A stretch of DNA of 64,000 nt from Xiphias gladius (Eukaryota; Chordata; Actinopteri; Istiophoriformes; Xiphiidae), in assembly GCF_016859285.1 (NCBI RefSeq), contig NC_053402.1, positions 1,564,510 through 1,628,509 of the forward strand, read 5' to 3'. Under the pieces are notes generated by a model that worked only from the letters and a program-made list of their open reading frames with translations, was not told the DNA's origin and did no database searches. The position numbers were made by a program, and so were the translations under genes. Within the stretch, counting starts at the first letter, position 1, and every line of letters begins with the position of its first letter. Positions 48,101 through 59,627 of the stretch are shown piece by piece.

Positions 48101-51100
48101 GCCTCATTGGCCAGCTCCAGTCCTCCTCCTGTGTCGCCAACCGTGCACTCAGCTGGGCGTTGGTTTCAATCCGTTTAGGTTAACAAATAGACGCAGACAG
48201 AAATTAAACCCAAATTCTTCAGAGGTTAAGGCTTTCTAGCATGTGTCTTTCCTCCTCCTTTTTCTCTCTCTTTCCTCTCTCCTGGCATCTGCCTTCTGAC
48301 AGGCTCATATTAGGTAAGACCCGCATTCTTGATGTTTGGCAACCAATCGACGGAACTAACAGTGCAGGTCCTGCTGGTGCTGGTTTTATTTTCCTCACTA
48401 ACTCCTTTGTTCCTGATATGATCACTGAACTGCAGTGTGCAATACAAAAATGTACTCACAGTCCACACAGATATCAACACAATGTCATCAAAGTTAAAGC
48501 CAGTTTTTCCACTCCCTCTGTTGAAACAGCTCTTCTCTGTCTACTGAATGTAAGATGCCTTGCTCATAAGTCATAAGCCAGGATTTTATTATGACCAAAA
48601 GTATTGATTTTTTTATGCCCCCCTCACTGAGTCAATCCCTCAGAGTTCTTATTTTTCTACCAGCCGAGATTGACAGGTCGATGCGGGGGCCTTGCCGTAA
48701 CACACAGACATAATTTTTGTCGTTCCGCAGTTTCACCTGGTTGTTTTCCCACCTTTGAGAGTGTTACTTGTATTTTTTGAAAGATTTCCCATTTTATAGG
48801 TTTAATCTACAGACCACCTAAATTTAGCTTTGGTTTTATTTGTGGTTTTATTCTAGATCTAATTCAATATGTCAAACATCCCAGCCATTACAAAGGGGCA
48901 CACACTTGACCTTGTGCTCTCCCATGGTTTCTGTGTGGACGATGCGAATTTGGAATTTTGCCTTGATTTTCTCTCCTGACCCTAAACCCCCCCACACTGA
49001 TTCACTCCCGCCCCGTAAATTCACTCCCTGTGCATTCTTTCGTTCGAGCTTTTATGCCTCAAATACATTTTTTAGTACCAATGAACATCAGAGCCTCACT
49101 GTAGAGGAGCTTGTCAGTGTTTTTAATAGCTCCTGCACAAATATTTTAGATTTTAGCTCCTGTCAGATACAAAAAGTCATAATACTCTCCTCTACTCTCC
49201 TCTGGTTAAATGAAGAAGCAAGGTATTTAAAAAGACCATGCAGGAAGGCAGACCGGAAATGGAAGAAGGATAAACTCACTGATTCCCTTGCTTCTCTTAA
49301 ACATCTGATGGCATCTAATGGCTTCTTCGGCTGGCTGAGTCCCCCACTCAGCCAGCCAGTTGAATCATCCCCAGACAGATATGAAGAATTTCTTAATTAT
49401 TTCTCCAACAAGATAGTGGAGATTGGGCAGCACATTAGCACATAATTCAGGGTGCTTGATGTTGACTCCTGCCCATATTCAGCACTAACTCACTTTAATG
49501 AAATCTCTCTGACAACCCTGGAATGCAATGTTGCGCTTTCAAAATTATCCACCTGCCCTTCAGACTGCATTCCCACTTTAAAAGCAGTATTTCAGAGCAT
49601 TCGTCCAGATATTTTTTGCCATTGTTAACTGCTCCCTGTACACTGGCCATTCCCTTGAATTTTAAACATGCCAATGTCTACCACCTCCTAAATAAATCCT
49701 CTCTGGATCCCTCTGATTTAAGTTGTGTTTGACACGTTTTTTGCTCTCTGCGTAGCACCGGGACTGCTCTGCTATATGTGTGCATTTGTTTGTGTCAGGT
49801 GTGACAGTGCTTAAAGGCCAAGAAGAGACTGAAGTTCATGCCCCTGTTGTTATTTCTAACGCTGGCATCTTCAACACCTTCCAGAAGTTTCTGCCTCAGC
49901 ACATACAGGACAAACCAGGTAAAGTCTGTGGACTTATCATTTGACTGCACACACCGAACAGCACATTTTACTTTTTTCACCAAGTTTTTGTGTCTGTAGA
50001 GATCCAGTCGCTGTTGGGTATGGTACGTCATGGTATGGGTTCCTTCTTGGTGTTTGTTGGTTTGGATGGAACCAAAGACGAGCTAGGCATTGTTTCCACC
50101 AACTTCTGGATGTATAAACACAACGACTTGGACACACTGTAAGTTTGTATATATTTCTTTATATTCCTCTCTACTTGTGTCTTTGTACTTTTCATCTACC
50201 TTTGCACTGCTCACTTTAACACATTGTTGTCTCTGTTCTAATGTATTTTGCATTTTATGGGATTAACTATGAATTACTCAACGTGTCTGTGTCTGTGTCT
50301 GTGTTTGTTTTCACAAAAACTATGTATGAAGAATGGAACGATACTCTTCCCTGAGCAGAGACCAGGTATTAGGGAACATTCCCATGATGTTCATCACCTT
50401 CCCATCTGCTAAAGATCCCACAGCCAACATCAGACACCCAGGTAACACACTGTCTCATGTATGTAAATGTAAATGTATTGATTGCTAGTTTGCCATCATA
50501 TCTGATGATGACTTCCGCCTCAGTGACTCATGCCATCTTTTGTAATCTTTGATACCTCACATGATGGCAACAAAAATGCTAAAAGATTGAGGCTAAAATG
50601 TCCCAGGTAAAAAGTCAGCATCTTCACCAGCTAATGATCCATGTAGAAGACATGGAAATAAAGGTGCAGCGTTATTCATGTCTTCCAGTGTAGAGTTAGT
50701 TAGCTCTACTGTTAAAGTAATTACCCTTGGATTGTTTGGACTCTGTCTTTAGAAAAACATATTTTCACAAACATAACACTACCTCGAGCCACATGAAGAG
50801 CAAGACGGAGCAGCCATCATTACTCTAAACTCTGATATACAGTAATAGCATCTTGGCTCACACAGAAGGATGTATCAGTCCTTAAAAGGGATTTTTCAAC
50901 ACAACATAACTTGTTACCCCACAAACTAATGTAATTAGCTAATGACATGGCCCTTGGCTTCGAAAAAAATGCTGGTTTACTGCTGTGGGTAGCTAGTTAG
51001 CTGGGCATACTAACATTTGCAGTTTACAGAGAACCACACCGTGTTATCCTTTCTCTAAACTTATGATACTTGTGATATAGTTTGTCCAGCCAGTCTGTGA

Positions 51101-53758
51101 AACCAATGTTATGCTTGAAAAATTTTAAGGGCTACAGAAGGTGTTCAGTGGCTGCAATTTAAATCCACCCCAGTTTGAAGGCTTATTAGAGGCCCAAACA
51201 ATGCACAACAGTTAACACCCTTTTTAGGTAGGATTTTACACCTCCAAAAGTACAGCAGCTTGTGATGTAAATTAGCACAGCCATGCTACACACTAACTTG
51301 ACTGTGCTCCTACATGAATTCAAGTTCTTTATTCCCCTTCCCACCTCTCTGCAGGTAAGTCCTGTATGACATTGCTAACCATGGCTCGCTATGAGTGGTT
51401 CGAAGAATGGGAAGAGACAAAGCTTGGCAAGAGGGGACAGGACTACCTGGATTTGAAAAACAGCATGGCCCAAGAGCTGCTGGACTGGGCACTAACCATC
51501 TTCCCACAGTTGCGTGACAAGGTATACATCAACTCTTGTATGTAGAGATGTATGTACATGCGCCTTTATACAGCGAGTTATATTTTACAATCTCTTGTAT
51601 CCATACTAATGTATCCATAAATAATTACACTCAGCAGAACAGTAGATGACGCTTACACCTTCCTGATTGAAAGTCACCAGTGACAAAAGAGTAGAACAGT
51701 ATAAGCCTAGCCATCAACTAATATCGTTAGCTCTCAGGCAATCTAATATGGCTCCCTCTGGTAGCTTTCGGCATTAGTCTAAAGAGTGTAGTATTTCCAT
51801 GAGAATTAGATTTCATTGTTCAGTTTCTGCAACCTTGTTGGATGAGTTGATCAATTCAGTAATGTCGAATCTATATCTAAAGATAACATTTTGTCTGATG
51901 TAACTGTCTTGTTGTCCTCTCAACAAGCTAACCTAGTGGTCAAAGGTAGTCTTTTGTAGTTGCATGTTAAAATTCACATTAAAATTGGTTGCTTTGTTAA
52001 ATCAGCCTTCTGGTATATTGTCTAAATTAGCTCGTTTAGGCAGAGCACAAATTATACTCTTAAATGAGAACTTGGTCAGACTTTCTATATAAAGCTACAC
52101 CAATTGATATTTTTTATATTAACCATGGATTAATTGACTATATGTGATGTGAAAGGTGTCACTTGTAGCCACAAACCCGCGGAGAACTAGACTGGCACTC
52201 AGTAGTGAGCATGCGTCTGCCAAGGAGAATAATGTTCTATCTCGCAATGTTAAGGAAAGTGATAAAAAAAATTCCTGGATCTGCACCAAAATTCAATGGG
52301 TTCTTCCCTGACCCATGCCCCGTCCCTCCACCAGGTTTGGTGCAAATCAGTTCAGTAGTTTTTGCGTAATCCCACTGGCAAATAAACAAACAGACAGACG
52401 CAGGTGAAAACATAACCTCCTTGGCGGAAGTACTCATCTCCACACTCTGCAGTTCCCCTTGGCTCTGCCCAGCTTTTTAGCTTCTTTTAGCCTATTGTTT
52501 TGTTTTTATGGCCTGCAAACTCATCAATCTCACTTTCAGCAGCAGAGGACAGCTCTTATAGGCTAAAAGGTCTGTACACTTCCTGCTCAGCTGCAAACAC
52601 ACATAGTTAGCACTAGCTAGTGAACTTAGGTGAGCATCTAGTAGCTAAAGAGCAAGATATTTTTCTCAGAAGTTGGTAGAGACCATAACTGAGCTAAAAG
52701 GAAAGTGAATGGTATTCATCAGGTCGCCAAAAACATGTCCTACTATGAATACTAATGTTATTCAGTGTCTGCTGGAATTGTAAATAGGCAACTGTTTGAT
52801 AACACCAAATCATCTCAGAGGTGTGATAATATGTCAGTGTGTTTTCAGTGGGTTCCACAGCCCCCCAAAAAATTAAATTAATGCAGCTTTGATCTCTTGT
52901 GTTACTAAGGTGAAATACATCCACTCTGCACTGTGTCATTCCACTTGAACATGGAGATTGGTTCTCAACCTTGGGAACAAAACTGTGGTAACATCCTCAA
53001 AACTGAAGATTCACTTACTAGACTTTTCTTGGGGCTTTTGACCATATCCCACAACCTTCCTCAGGTGTAAACATTCAGTTTGCTTTAGAAGGCTGTGGGA
53101 TACAGTCGAAAGCTCCAGGAAAAATAGCTAGTATTTTATCACATACTGTATATCTAGTTCCAGTATTTGTTTGTTTGTTCTTCCCTGACTCATTTTTACT
53201 TATTCTGTCTTTAAACACTGAAGGTCCAAAATGTTGCTAAGCTTTTTTATTCGTGTAATGGTGGTTCGAATGTCTACTTGTCTATAACAGCCAACATCTA
53301 CTGTTGAGGTACTTTTCCCTACAAATACAATGTGTATATACTTGTATGTATGTTCAGGTGGTGATGGTGGACGCTGCCACCCCTCTGACAAATGTCCACT
53401 ATTTGGGTGCTCCAAGAGGCGAGATGTACGGCGCTGAACACAACGTGGAGCGGTTCAGCCCTGAAACAGTTGCTAGGACACGACCACAGACACCAGTCAA
53501 CGGACTTTACCTAACAGGTGACTTGACCGACAGGAAGGTTCCTATCTGGTCTCGATTCGACAGAGACCGACACACCTGCTCAATGTTTGTTTGGTTTGTG
53601 TGTGTGCAGGTCAGGACGTATTCTGTAACGGCATGGCCGGAGCTCTGCACGGTGGACTGCTCTGCGCCTCTGCAGTTCTTAATCAGATCCTCTACATTGA
53701 CCTTCTAGCCCTGAAGAACCGCCTCAAACACAGACGGACCAATCATAAGCTGACGTAG
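42146..53758 (+). CDS. retsat: All-trans-retinol 13,14-reductase (RetSat), 12 coding exons
   Basis: ER-membrane flavoprotein that saturates the 13-14 double bond of all-trans-retinol. Coding exons: 42146-42308, 44760-44942, 46221-46359, 46637-46739, 47147-47342, 47439-47636, 49799-49918, 50000-50138, 50332-50441, 51355-51521, 53358-53517, 53610-53758. All junctions keep frame, giving 608 residues against 610 in human. Residues 2-22 form a membrane anchor ([20 protein letters not shown]). A Rossmann dinucleotide fold follows: GSGVGG at 71-76, ribose-binding Glu94 in VVVLEQ, then AGGCTHTF and GIHYLG. Later blocks include [51 protein letters not shown] and the C-terminal FAD motif [20 protein letters not shown]. 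Exon 9 ORF support and clean splice sites argue for an intact gene. Sequence in the 120-190 region is rather diverged from human, so a retsat-like paralogue is possible. Confidence 0.94.
42560..43160 (-). mobile_element. L2-type LINE 3' fragment in retsat intron 1
   Basis: Read on the minus strand, broken frames give [14 protein letters not shown], then KAQWRLYCL, then [16 protein letters not shown] and KIIHKTQR, then [11 protein letters not shown]. This is the order of the C-terminal part of fish L2/Maui-type reverse transcriptases (YLG..FD, K..QRLY.LRKL, SWFG.L..K.K..L..IV..., S.I.. , F.LLPSGRR). Stops and frameshifts are frequent; the piece is dead and antisense to retsat. Confidence 0.7.
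43614..43669. repeat. (TA)n-rich microsatellite
   Basis: TATATACATATATATATA with CACG and CTATCTA interruptions, in retsat intron 1. Confidence 0.9.
44600..44712 (+). repeat. Tc1-end-like repeat fragment beside retsat exon 2
   Basis: GTGCCTCTGTACACCACCAA, GAGGCCATCAAGGTGTGATT, GAAGTGCAGACTCTCAGCTT and TAATTCAAG align with 63793-63880, in the same orientation. The fragment ends about 50 bases before the exon 2 acceptor at 44759. Its own terminus is missing. Confidence 0.65.
45268..45497 (+). other. Unidentified Cys-rich open frame in retsat intron 2
   Basis: One frame between an in-frame TAG and the TGA at 45495-45497 reads ...[20 protein letters not shown], then [20 protein letters not shown] and [12 protein letters not shown]..., about 75 codons with eight Cys. 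An acceptor-like TTTCTCACAG ends at 45282. No ATG start, donor or recognised domain was found. It could be an exon of an unknown or nested gene, a piece of a transposon, or chance. Confidence 0.2.
48480..49740 (+). mobile_element. Non-LTR retrotransposon fragment (Rex1/CR1-like) in retsat intron 6
   Basis: Translated blocks in order: [12 protein letters not shown] near 48540 (endonuclease start, usually LLN.RSL..K), [13 protein letters not shown] near 48800, [10 protein letters not shown] near 48900, then a 201-residue frame at 48840-49445 with [16 protein letters not shown]-like and [10 protein letters not shown] motifs. This is the endonuclease-to-reverse-transcriptase linker of Rex1/CR1-type LINEs. 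The catalytic reverse transcriptase is missing. Stops and frameshifts show it is dead. It lies between retsat coding exons 6 and 7 in sense orientation. Confidence 0.75.
50442..51354. other. retsat intron 9
   Basis: No exon or recognised element was found in this 0.9 kb intron. Confidence 0.5.
52240..52435 (+). repeat. Dispersed repeat in retsat intron 10 ('AACCTCCTTGGCGGA' tail)
   Basis: Contains TTCCTGGATCTGCACCAAAA, CCCTCCACCAGGTTTGGTGC, AAATCAGTTCAGTAGTTTTT, GCGTAATCC, AAATAAACAAACAGACAGAC and AAAACATAACCTCCTTGGCG. This order is typical of a very abundant fish interspersed repeat (SINE-like). About 200 bases remain. Confidence 0.65.
53018..53131. mobile_element. Palindromic MITE-like element, copy 2 (retsat intron 10)
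   Basis: The left arm (53018-53062: CTAGACTTTTCTTGGGGCTT, TTGACCATATCCCACAACCT) is the imperfect reverse complement of the right arm (53087-53131: GGCTGTGGGATACAGTCGAA, AGCTCCAGGAAAAATAGCTA), with a short AT-rich loop. It shares the GAGCTTTC-type arm core and CTTCCTCAG with 6858-7062. It ends about 225 bases before exon 11. Confidence 0.65.
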
Positions 53759-54540
53759 TAGTGACAGGGCAGGGGGTAGTGGAGGATATAAATGCACCAA
53801 AATGCAGCTTACCAACATCTCAAATTCTGAAATAGCATTTACACAGGGAGCTTTTGCACATACTTTACACCTGATCGTGCACTCAATTTCACATACGGTC
53901 TCTGTTGTAATTTTATTGTAATTTTGTAATTTTGATTACATTTTGTTCTCCATTCGAACACACATCCAAATGTTCCACACTGAAACTAGCAGGCAGGACA
54001 CTGGCTGCAGCCGCTCTCATGGAGCAGATGAATGTATTAAAATTCATAAGGATTGACATATGACATATTAAATGTGCTGCAAACTGATTCACCCTGGAGT
54101 CAGGTGATGGACAGACATGAACGAATTCTGAGAGAGCAGAAAGACTAAGGTAAGATGAGGTCTAGCTTATAGTTTAATGTGCATGATGTAAACCCAACAA
54201 AATTAATGACAAAAGATTGAAACCTGATGTATTAATACAGGAATTAACACCATAATACCACAGCTAACCAGCATATTTAAATCCACTACAGCCCTGGATG
54301 GCAACATGATATTTCTACACAAGTAAATTCTTCCGTTTTCCTCACTTGCTTTTGGGACGGGCCTTTTGTTGCTGACCAGTATGGAAACAAAGAACTAACT
54401 AAAAGAACTACTAACTAGTAGTGTGTTACTGTGAGGCCTAGCCAGCAGGGGTGATACTGGTATCTTGAAATTTCTCAGTGTCTCCCATTGTCAGTTAGCA
54501 AACACGCCCTAAAAGGTTTGACAAAATAATCTTAACTAAC
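53759..54540. other. retsat 3' UTR and short intergenic stretch
   Basis: The retsat stop codon ends at 53758. An ATTAAA at 54036-54041 is the best nearby polyadenylation signal. No gene follows before the next repeats. Confidence 0.4.
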
Positions 54541-54542
54541 CT

Positions 54543-54634
54543 AATTTTCTCCAGAGCTTTCAATGGCATCTCACAGTCTTCATCAGCAAAGCTGTTGACT
54601 CTGTTGTGGTTGAAAGCTCCTTTTGGGTAATAGT
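54543..54634. mobile_element. Palindromic MITE-like element, copy 3
   Basis: The left arm AATTTTCTCCAGAGCTTTCA, ATGGCATCTCACAGTCTTCA is mirrored by TGTTGTGGTTGAAAGCTCCT, TTTGGGTAAT in reverse complement. It shares its arm core with the copies at 6858 and 53018. It abuts, and perhaps truncates, the Tc1 element that follows. Confidence 0.55.
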
Positions 54635-55749
54635 CTATCAGCCTGGCACATCTTGACTTGGCAATATTTTCCTACTCTTCCTTGCAAAATGTTTAAGATC
54701 CATCAAATTACACGAGCGTTTCCTGTGCAGTCCTCTTCGCCACAAATTTTCAGATGGGCTCTGGTTGGGCCATTCCAATACGTTGACCTTCCTTTTATGA
54801 GCCATTCCTTTGTTGGATGTATACTTTGGGTCGTTATCATGCTGAAAGGTAAAATTCTTCTTCATCTTCAGCTTTGTAGCACAGGCCTGAAGATTTCGCA
54901 CCAAAATAGACTGGTATTTGGAGCTATTCATGACTAAAGTTCCCCCCAGTTCCGGCTGAAGAAAACTAGCCCCAAAGTACGATGCTGCCTCCACCTTGCT
55001 TCTCTGTGGGTATGGTGCACTTTGATGATGTGCTGTATTGTTTTGTGCCAAACTTACCTTTTTGGAATTATGGCAAAAAAAGTTCAACCTTGTTCTCATT
55101 AAACCATAACTCATTTTCCACATGGTTGTAGGAGACGGGATGTTTGTTTTAGAAAAATTTAGCCGTGCTTGGGCGTTTTTTGTTTTTTTTTTTCGTGAAA
55201 AGGCCTCTGTATTGTCACCCTACCCACAACCCAGACATGTGAAGAATACGGGAGATTGTTGTCAAATGTAGAGAACACTTGGAGGGACATGTTGTTTTTG
55301 GTAATGTCAGTTGTGCCATATTTTCTCCCCTTGTCGATGATTGTCTTCACTGTGTTCCATGGTACATCTAATGAAGTGGAAATTCTTTTGTATTTCTCTC
55401 CTGATGAATAAGATCCTATTTTTTCCTTGGCTTCTGCAGTAGGATAAAATCAAGAAGGAACAGCTCTACTTCATTTGAGGTTGATCACCTTAATTGATGG
55501 CAGGTGTATACTAATGACACTTTAACAAGTTTGAATGTGACTGGTTGTCCAATTAAAAAATGGTGTGCACACTTATGCAAACAGGTTATTTTAAGTTTTT
55601 ATTTTTCCAGAAAAGGTTTCTGTTAATCTTTCACTTTCATTTTACAGAGGTAGAAAAAAGTTCTGAAATGATTTATCTTAGTTAAATTTTTTTTTTACAT
55701 CACAAAAACCTGCAATTTTAACTTTGGTGTGTAGACTTTTCATATCAAC
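54610..55749 (-). mobile_element. Tc1-like transposon, minus strand, 3' truncated
   Basis: Its 5' end is on the right: reading minus from about 55749, TTGATATGAAAAGTCTACAC, then TGCAGGTTTTTGTGATG, the typical end of a fish Tc1 family. Minus-strand frames include EAASYFGASFLQPELGGTLV, a second-Asp block FQHDNDPKYTSNKG and LEWPNQSPSENLWRR (frame 54638-55123). The N-terminal DNA-binding part is broken by stops. No matching inverted end was found on the left, where copy 3 of the palindromic element begins. Confidence 0.8.
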
Positions 55750-55924
55750 TATACATACACACCTTGCTACAGCACTACCAATGCAGATATTGTATTTCCA
55801 AAATGTTAATTGTACAGCATGTATTAATATTCTTGTATTCTTACTCTTCACGATGTACAGCATGGTGCAGTTCAAATACCACTTGGGGTTAATGGGAAAG
55901 TGTATCTTCAGCAGTGTTGGTCTG

Positions 55925-56265
55925 TAAGCCGGACGGTTAGTTAGTCCACCCCTTTGATCCAGGTATCTCAACAACTATTGGATTGATTGTCATGTTCCCC
56001 AGAGGATGGATTGCAGTAAATTTGGCAATCATACGTTTTTAATTTGCAAGTAGCTTGGATTATGACCAAATATCTGCAAAGCTAATGACTTCCCCATCAG
56101 CCTCAGCTCTACTCAGTGTTTAGCGAGCATTAGCATGCTAACATGCTAAATTAAAACAGCGAACATGGTAATAATTCTACCTGCTAAAGGTTTGCAAGTT
56201 ATTATTATCACTGCGAGCACGTTAGCATGCTGATGCTAGCATTTTTGCCAAAGCAATTTCTACTA
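55925..56265 (+). repeat. Dispersed fish repeat with GTTAGCATGCTAA tail
   Basis: Contains GGTATCTCAACAACTATTGG, ATTGATTGTCATGTTCCCCA, GAGGATGGATTGCAGTAAAT, then CATCAGCCTCAGCT and several AGCATGCTAACATGCTAA words. The first half is a common fish repeat. The second half matches 1480-1690 in inverted orientation. Confidence 0.6.
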
Positions 56266-56639
56266 GAAAGAATGTGACCACGGCCGCTGGGGTCTGACTT
56301 GTCCGGCTCAGTGTGCCGGCGGTGAGGTCTGACATGGAGCTGGGCCCGGTGCTGAGGATGTTGCTGTGTGTGCAAACGCTTTGATGCAGTACTAAACCTG
56401 TACCACTGGAGGGTGGTATCTCTCCATTGTATGAAAGGTAGCGGCTGCAGTAAAACCTACAGACTCTACAGTCACTTCAGACTGTATTAAGGTGAAAATG
56501 AAGGATCATCTTCAGTTTACAGAAAGTGAAATAAGGTTAATATCTAAACCTTTGCTTTCAAGTTGTAGCAGACGTTTTTATACCATCTCTGTACTCATGA
56601 AGACAGAAACAGGTGGATATGACTGAATTAGTTTTCCAT

Positions 56640-56880
56640 TTGGTTATTTTTATTTTTAGGAAGGGTGGATGGAGACAGGTCTGAGGTGAGGGGAGTGGGT
56701 AAAGGTGTAGGAGGGTGGGGGGAGTTGGGATGAGGGGATTGTTGAGAGGGTTGAGGGAGAGGAAGGATGGGAGAGGGGATTAGGAGGAGTGAAGGGGGGT
56801 TACAGGGTGGAGGGGTAACGGGGGGTAAAGGGAAGGGGGGAATTGGGATGTTTGGGGAGGGGTTGAGTGTGAGGTTAAAG
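56640..56880. repeat. G-rich strand-asymmetric tract
   Basis: About 240 bases dominated by G and A with GGGGAGTTGGGATGAGGGGA and GGGGGGTTACAGGG words. It is continuous with the pyrimidine-rich plus strand of the next feature, so the purine strand switches at about 56885. Confidence 0.7.
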
Positions 56881-57411
56881 GGAAAAGGGGGTTCCCCCTC
56901 TCTTCTCTTTCCTTTCTTTCTCCTCCCTTTTCTTCTTCTTCTCTCTATCTTCTTTTACTTTCCTCTCTGCTCTCAGTTTCTCCTTCTTCTCTCTTTCCAC
57001 TTTCTCCTTCTTCTCTCGCTCCTTCTTCTCTTTCATCTCCTTCTTCAGCCTCTTTTCTGTCTCCTTCTTTGCTTTCCTTTCCTCCTTTTTTATCTTTGCC
57101 TCGTCTTTGTCAGATTTCAAGGCGGGTTCATGAAAAGACAGAGACAGCATATGTTTCAGAAGTTTCTCTGTCGAAGGTTAAATGGGAAACAAACTTACAA
57201 TCCAACAAGTATTTATCCAAATCAAAATGATCAGCTGACGTGTCCTACCTGCAGCTCAATATTACACAGGATCAGGACCTTGATGTCCTCCTCCATCTTG
57301 CTGGCCTCGCTGAGCCAGTCCCCCTGCTTGGCGAGCCACTTGTCCTCTGTAGCTCTGCTCTCTTTCTTCAGCTCCTCTATTTTCTCAGAGCTGTCCTCCT
57401 TTTTCTGCCTC
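56875..57411 (-). CDS. Possible Lys/Glu-rich coiled-coil protein, last two exons
   Basis: On the minus strand an open segment 57411-57249 reads RRQKKEDSSEKIEELKKESR, ATEDKWLAKQGDWLSEASKM, EEDIKVLILCNIELQ and ends at CTGCAG followed by GTAGGA, a good donor. It can join in phase, through the acceptor CGACAGAG, to 57165-56875, which starts KLLKHMLSLSFHEPALKSDK and continues as a long K/E-rich helix ending at a stop. The first segment begins after an acceptor-like ATAATAG. No upstream exon or start was established. The family is not recognised. The second exon is compositionally biased (GAAG repeats), so a chance frame on a purine-rich strand remains possible; the non-repetitive first exon and phase match argue for a gene or recent pseudogene. 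Confidence 0.35.
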
Positions 57412-57599
57412 CTATTATAGTTTCTCAATACACATCCAAACATCAATACATCAGTGCTCTTTTTTTCTTTCTTGTTTTTTCTCTGAACTCACATACGCTT
57501 TGCAGTTTGCATCGTAGTATCCAAAAGGAGTGTGTTTTTGTAATACTAAGCCTGTCTATGCCCTAGACTTTTGCTTGGACAATGGATATAAATAATGGC

Positions 57600-59627
57600 T
57601 TCATTTAACGTATAGAAAAAACTTAAATATAAATGTACATAACTTTGAATGTGTCCATTTGAAATGGAAATTATCACCTACACCACCTTCCCCTGTCCCT
57701 TCTCTGTGAAATCTAACTAGTCGACGCAGATTTTAACTTTCATTTACTAGTCCACACCCCGGATTAGCTCCATGTTGTTGATGCACTGCATGGATAAAAC
57801 CCCGCTGAGAATCAGTAGCATAGTTTGATGAGAACCCAAACAGTGACAGCATATGGACAGCAGTGCATTCCAACTAACGATCATATTGGAAGTATATGAA
57901 GCATTTAAAATACAATTTAAGAGATAAGAAACAGACGTGTCTTCCCAATTATGAGAAAATGAACTGTGACTTTAGACTTGGGTTTACTACAGTGCTCAGT
58001 AGCACACCAGAAGTTTAGAGAAAACTGGGTATGGACAAAGGAAAAAATGGATGGGCTGCTTATCTGTAAGGTCAATTACAGACATGTCTCATGTTCTACC
58101 TCTAAGACTCACATTTTAATGGCTTCGTTCATCATCTTTAAAGTGAAAACAGCAGATTTTCACACAGGTAAAGGATAAAACATTGTGCATGTTGTTCATT
58201 GTTCAGTTATAAAATCCTCTCTCCTGCCAGGCCGCTGACAGGCGTGTGTTTTAATCTTGAAAGACACACCCACCTTGTGCTCTACTACGGCTATTTTATG
58301 CTTGAGTTTCTATAACACAGAAGCAGTGGAATAATACTGTAGAGCCATACAAACATCTTAAGCCTACATTCCTCTAATTCTCCATGCTCAGAAGAAATTC
58401 ATCAAATTTACACTGTGTCACTATGTAACGGCCATTAGCACAAAGTCACCTATAAATTTAATAAAAAACAAAAACACCTCAGTACCTACAGCACTGTTCA
58501 CACACCCTGAAGTTCACTGCTGATTCCGACTCTTCATTTCAGAGGTATGTCCAGTCTGTTGCTAGTTCAGGCTGTTACATCGGTACAGTACTAAACTAGC
58601 CTGTCCAATCCCTGCACATGTAGCTGGGTTAACAGTTCAGCAGCCTATTATTCATGTCTGAGAAATCACATTCTAATTATTTCTGTGCCTTTTCCAGTCT
58701 TATATGTAATTGCCTGTGATGCTTAATTATCCCTGTCATATTGTAAATGCCTATGTAAAGAAATGTATAGCCACATTTTATAATATGTTTAAGGTATGAA
58801 CACATTAAATCAGTGTGGAATATCACGGTTAATTACATGTCAGTGTATTTAGGTTTTCTTTAATGAAGATTTGTGTTCCGGATTACACCATGCCCTGTCT
58901 TTGCTTATTTGTTTGGTTATGTTATTTTATTACTTTACACTTTAGATTATTAGATCATTTTCTACAGTGTATAAAAACACACAAGGAAACAAAATTTGCA
59001 GAATTATTTGTTGTTAGAGATTTTACAGATATCCTGTAAAATGACCTTTTCATAACATACTACAGCCATAAAACACATTTGCACTTTTGCTGTTATATTA
59101 TAGTATAATATAGTAGTGGACTCTGACAGTAGTTATCTAAATGATGATTATTTTAATATTAAACTGACGATTGGCTGATGAAACATCAACAGTCCAGAAC
59201 CCAAACAGACCTAGCTTCAGACTCTTATTACTGATTGCTGTCATCTTGAAACTCTAAATTTTGACCTTTGTTAAAATTGCCCATGTGCCAAAATCTCGCA
59301 AAGATTTTAAAATCCAAAGAAATATCACTAGTAACTGCTTAAAGTATAACACTGAAAATATATCAGCGCATATGAATGTAAATGAATGCGTATAAACGCA
59401 AAGCCTACAGCTTGTGAATAAATTGGAAAAATGTAGGCTGTTATTAGCCCACATGATTTGACAACAATCATCTGCATATTTGTATAAAAAAATTACAGAA
59501 TTATGATAAAATATACGCTTGAATAATTTTGTAACTGATGGACACTTTACAATTCAGTCTAACTTATTCCTTCATCTTTGTCAGTCACTTGTAGCTTGAT
59601 TTCGTGTTTTTTTGTTTTTTGTTTTTG
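57600..59627. other. Gene-free AT-rich stretch
   Basis: I recognise no gene, RNA or repeat family here; frames are short and without domains. Confidence 0.5.

Noticed and set aside
48840-49445. 201-codon frame considered as a host gene or retsat exon
   Set aside because: Its motifs fit a Rex1/CR1-type LINE, flanking frames are broken, and retsat exons 6 and 7 join in phase without it.
56767-57420. 217-codon open frame on the plus strand
   Set aside because: It runs across the G-rich and then pyrimidine-rich block (Gly-rich then Leu/Phe-rich). It is the antisense shadow of the purine-rich strand; the minus-strand reading is more protein-like.
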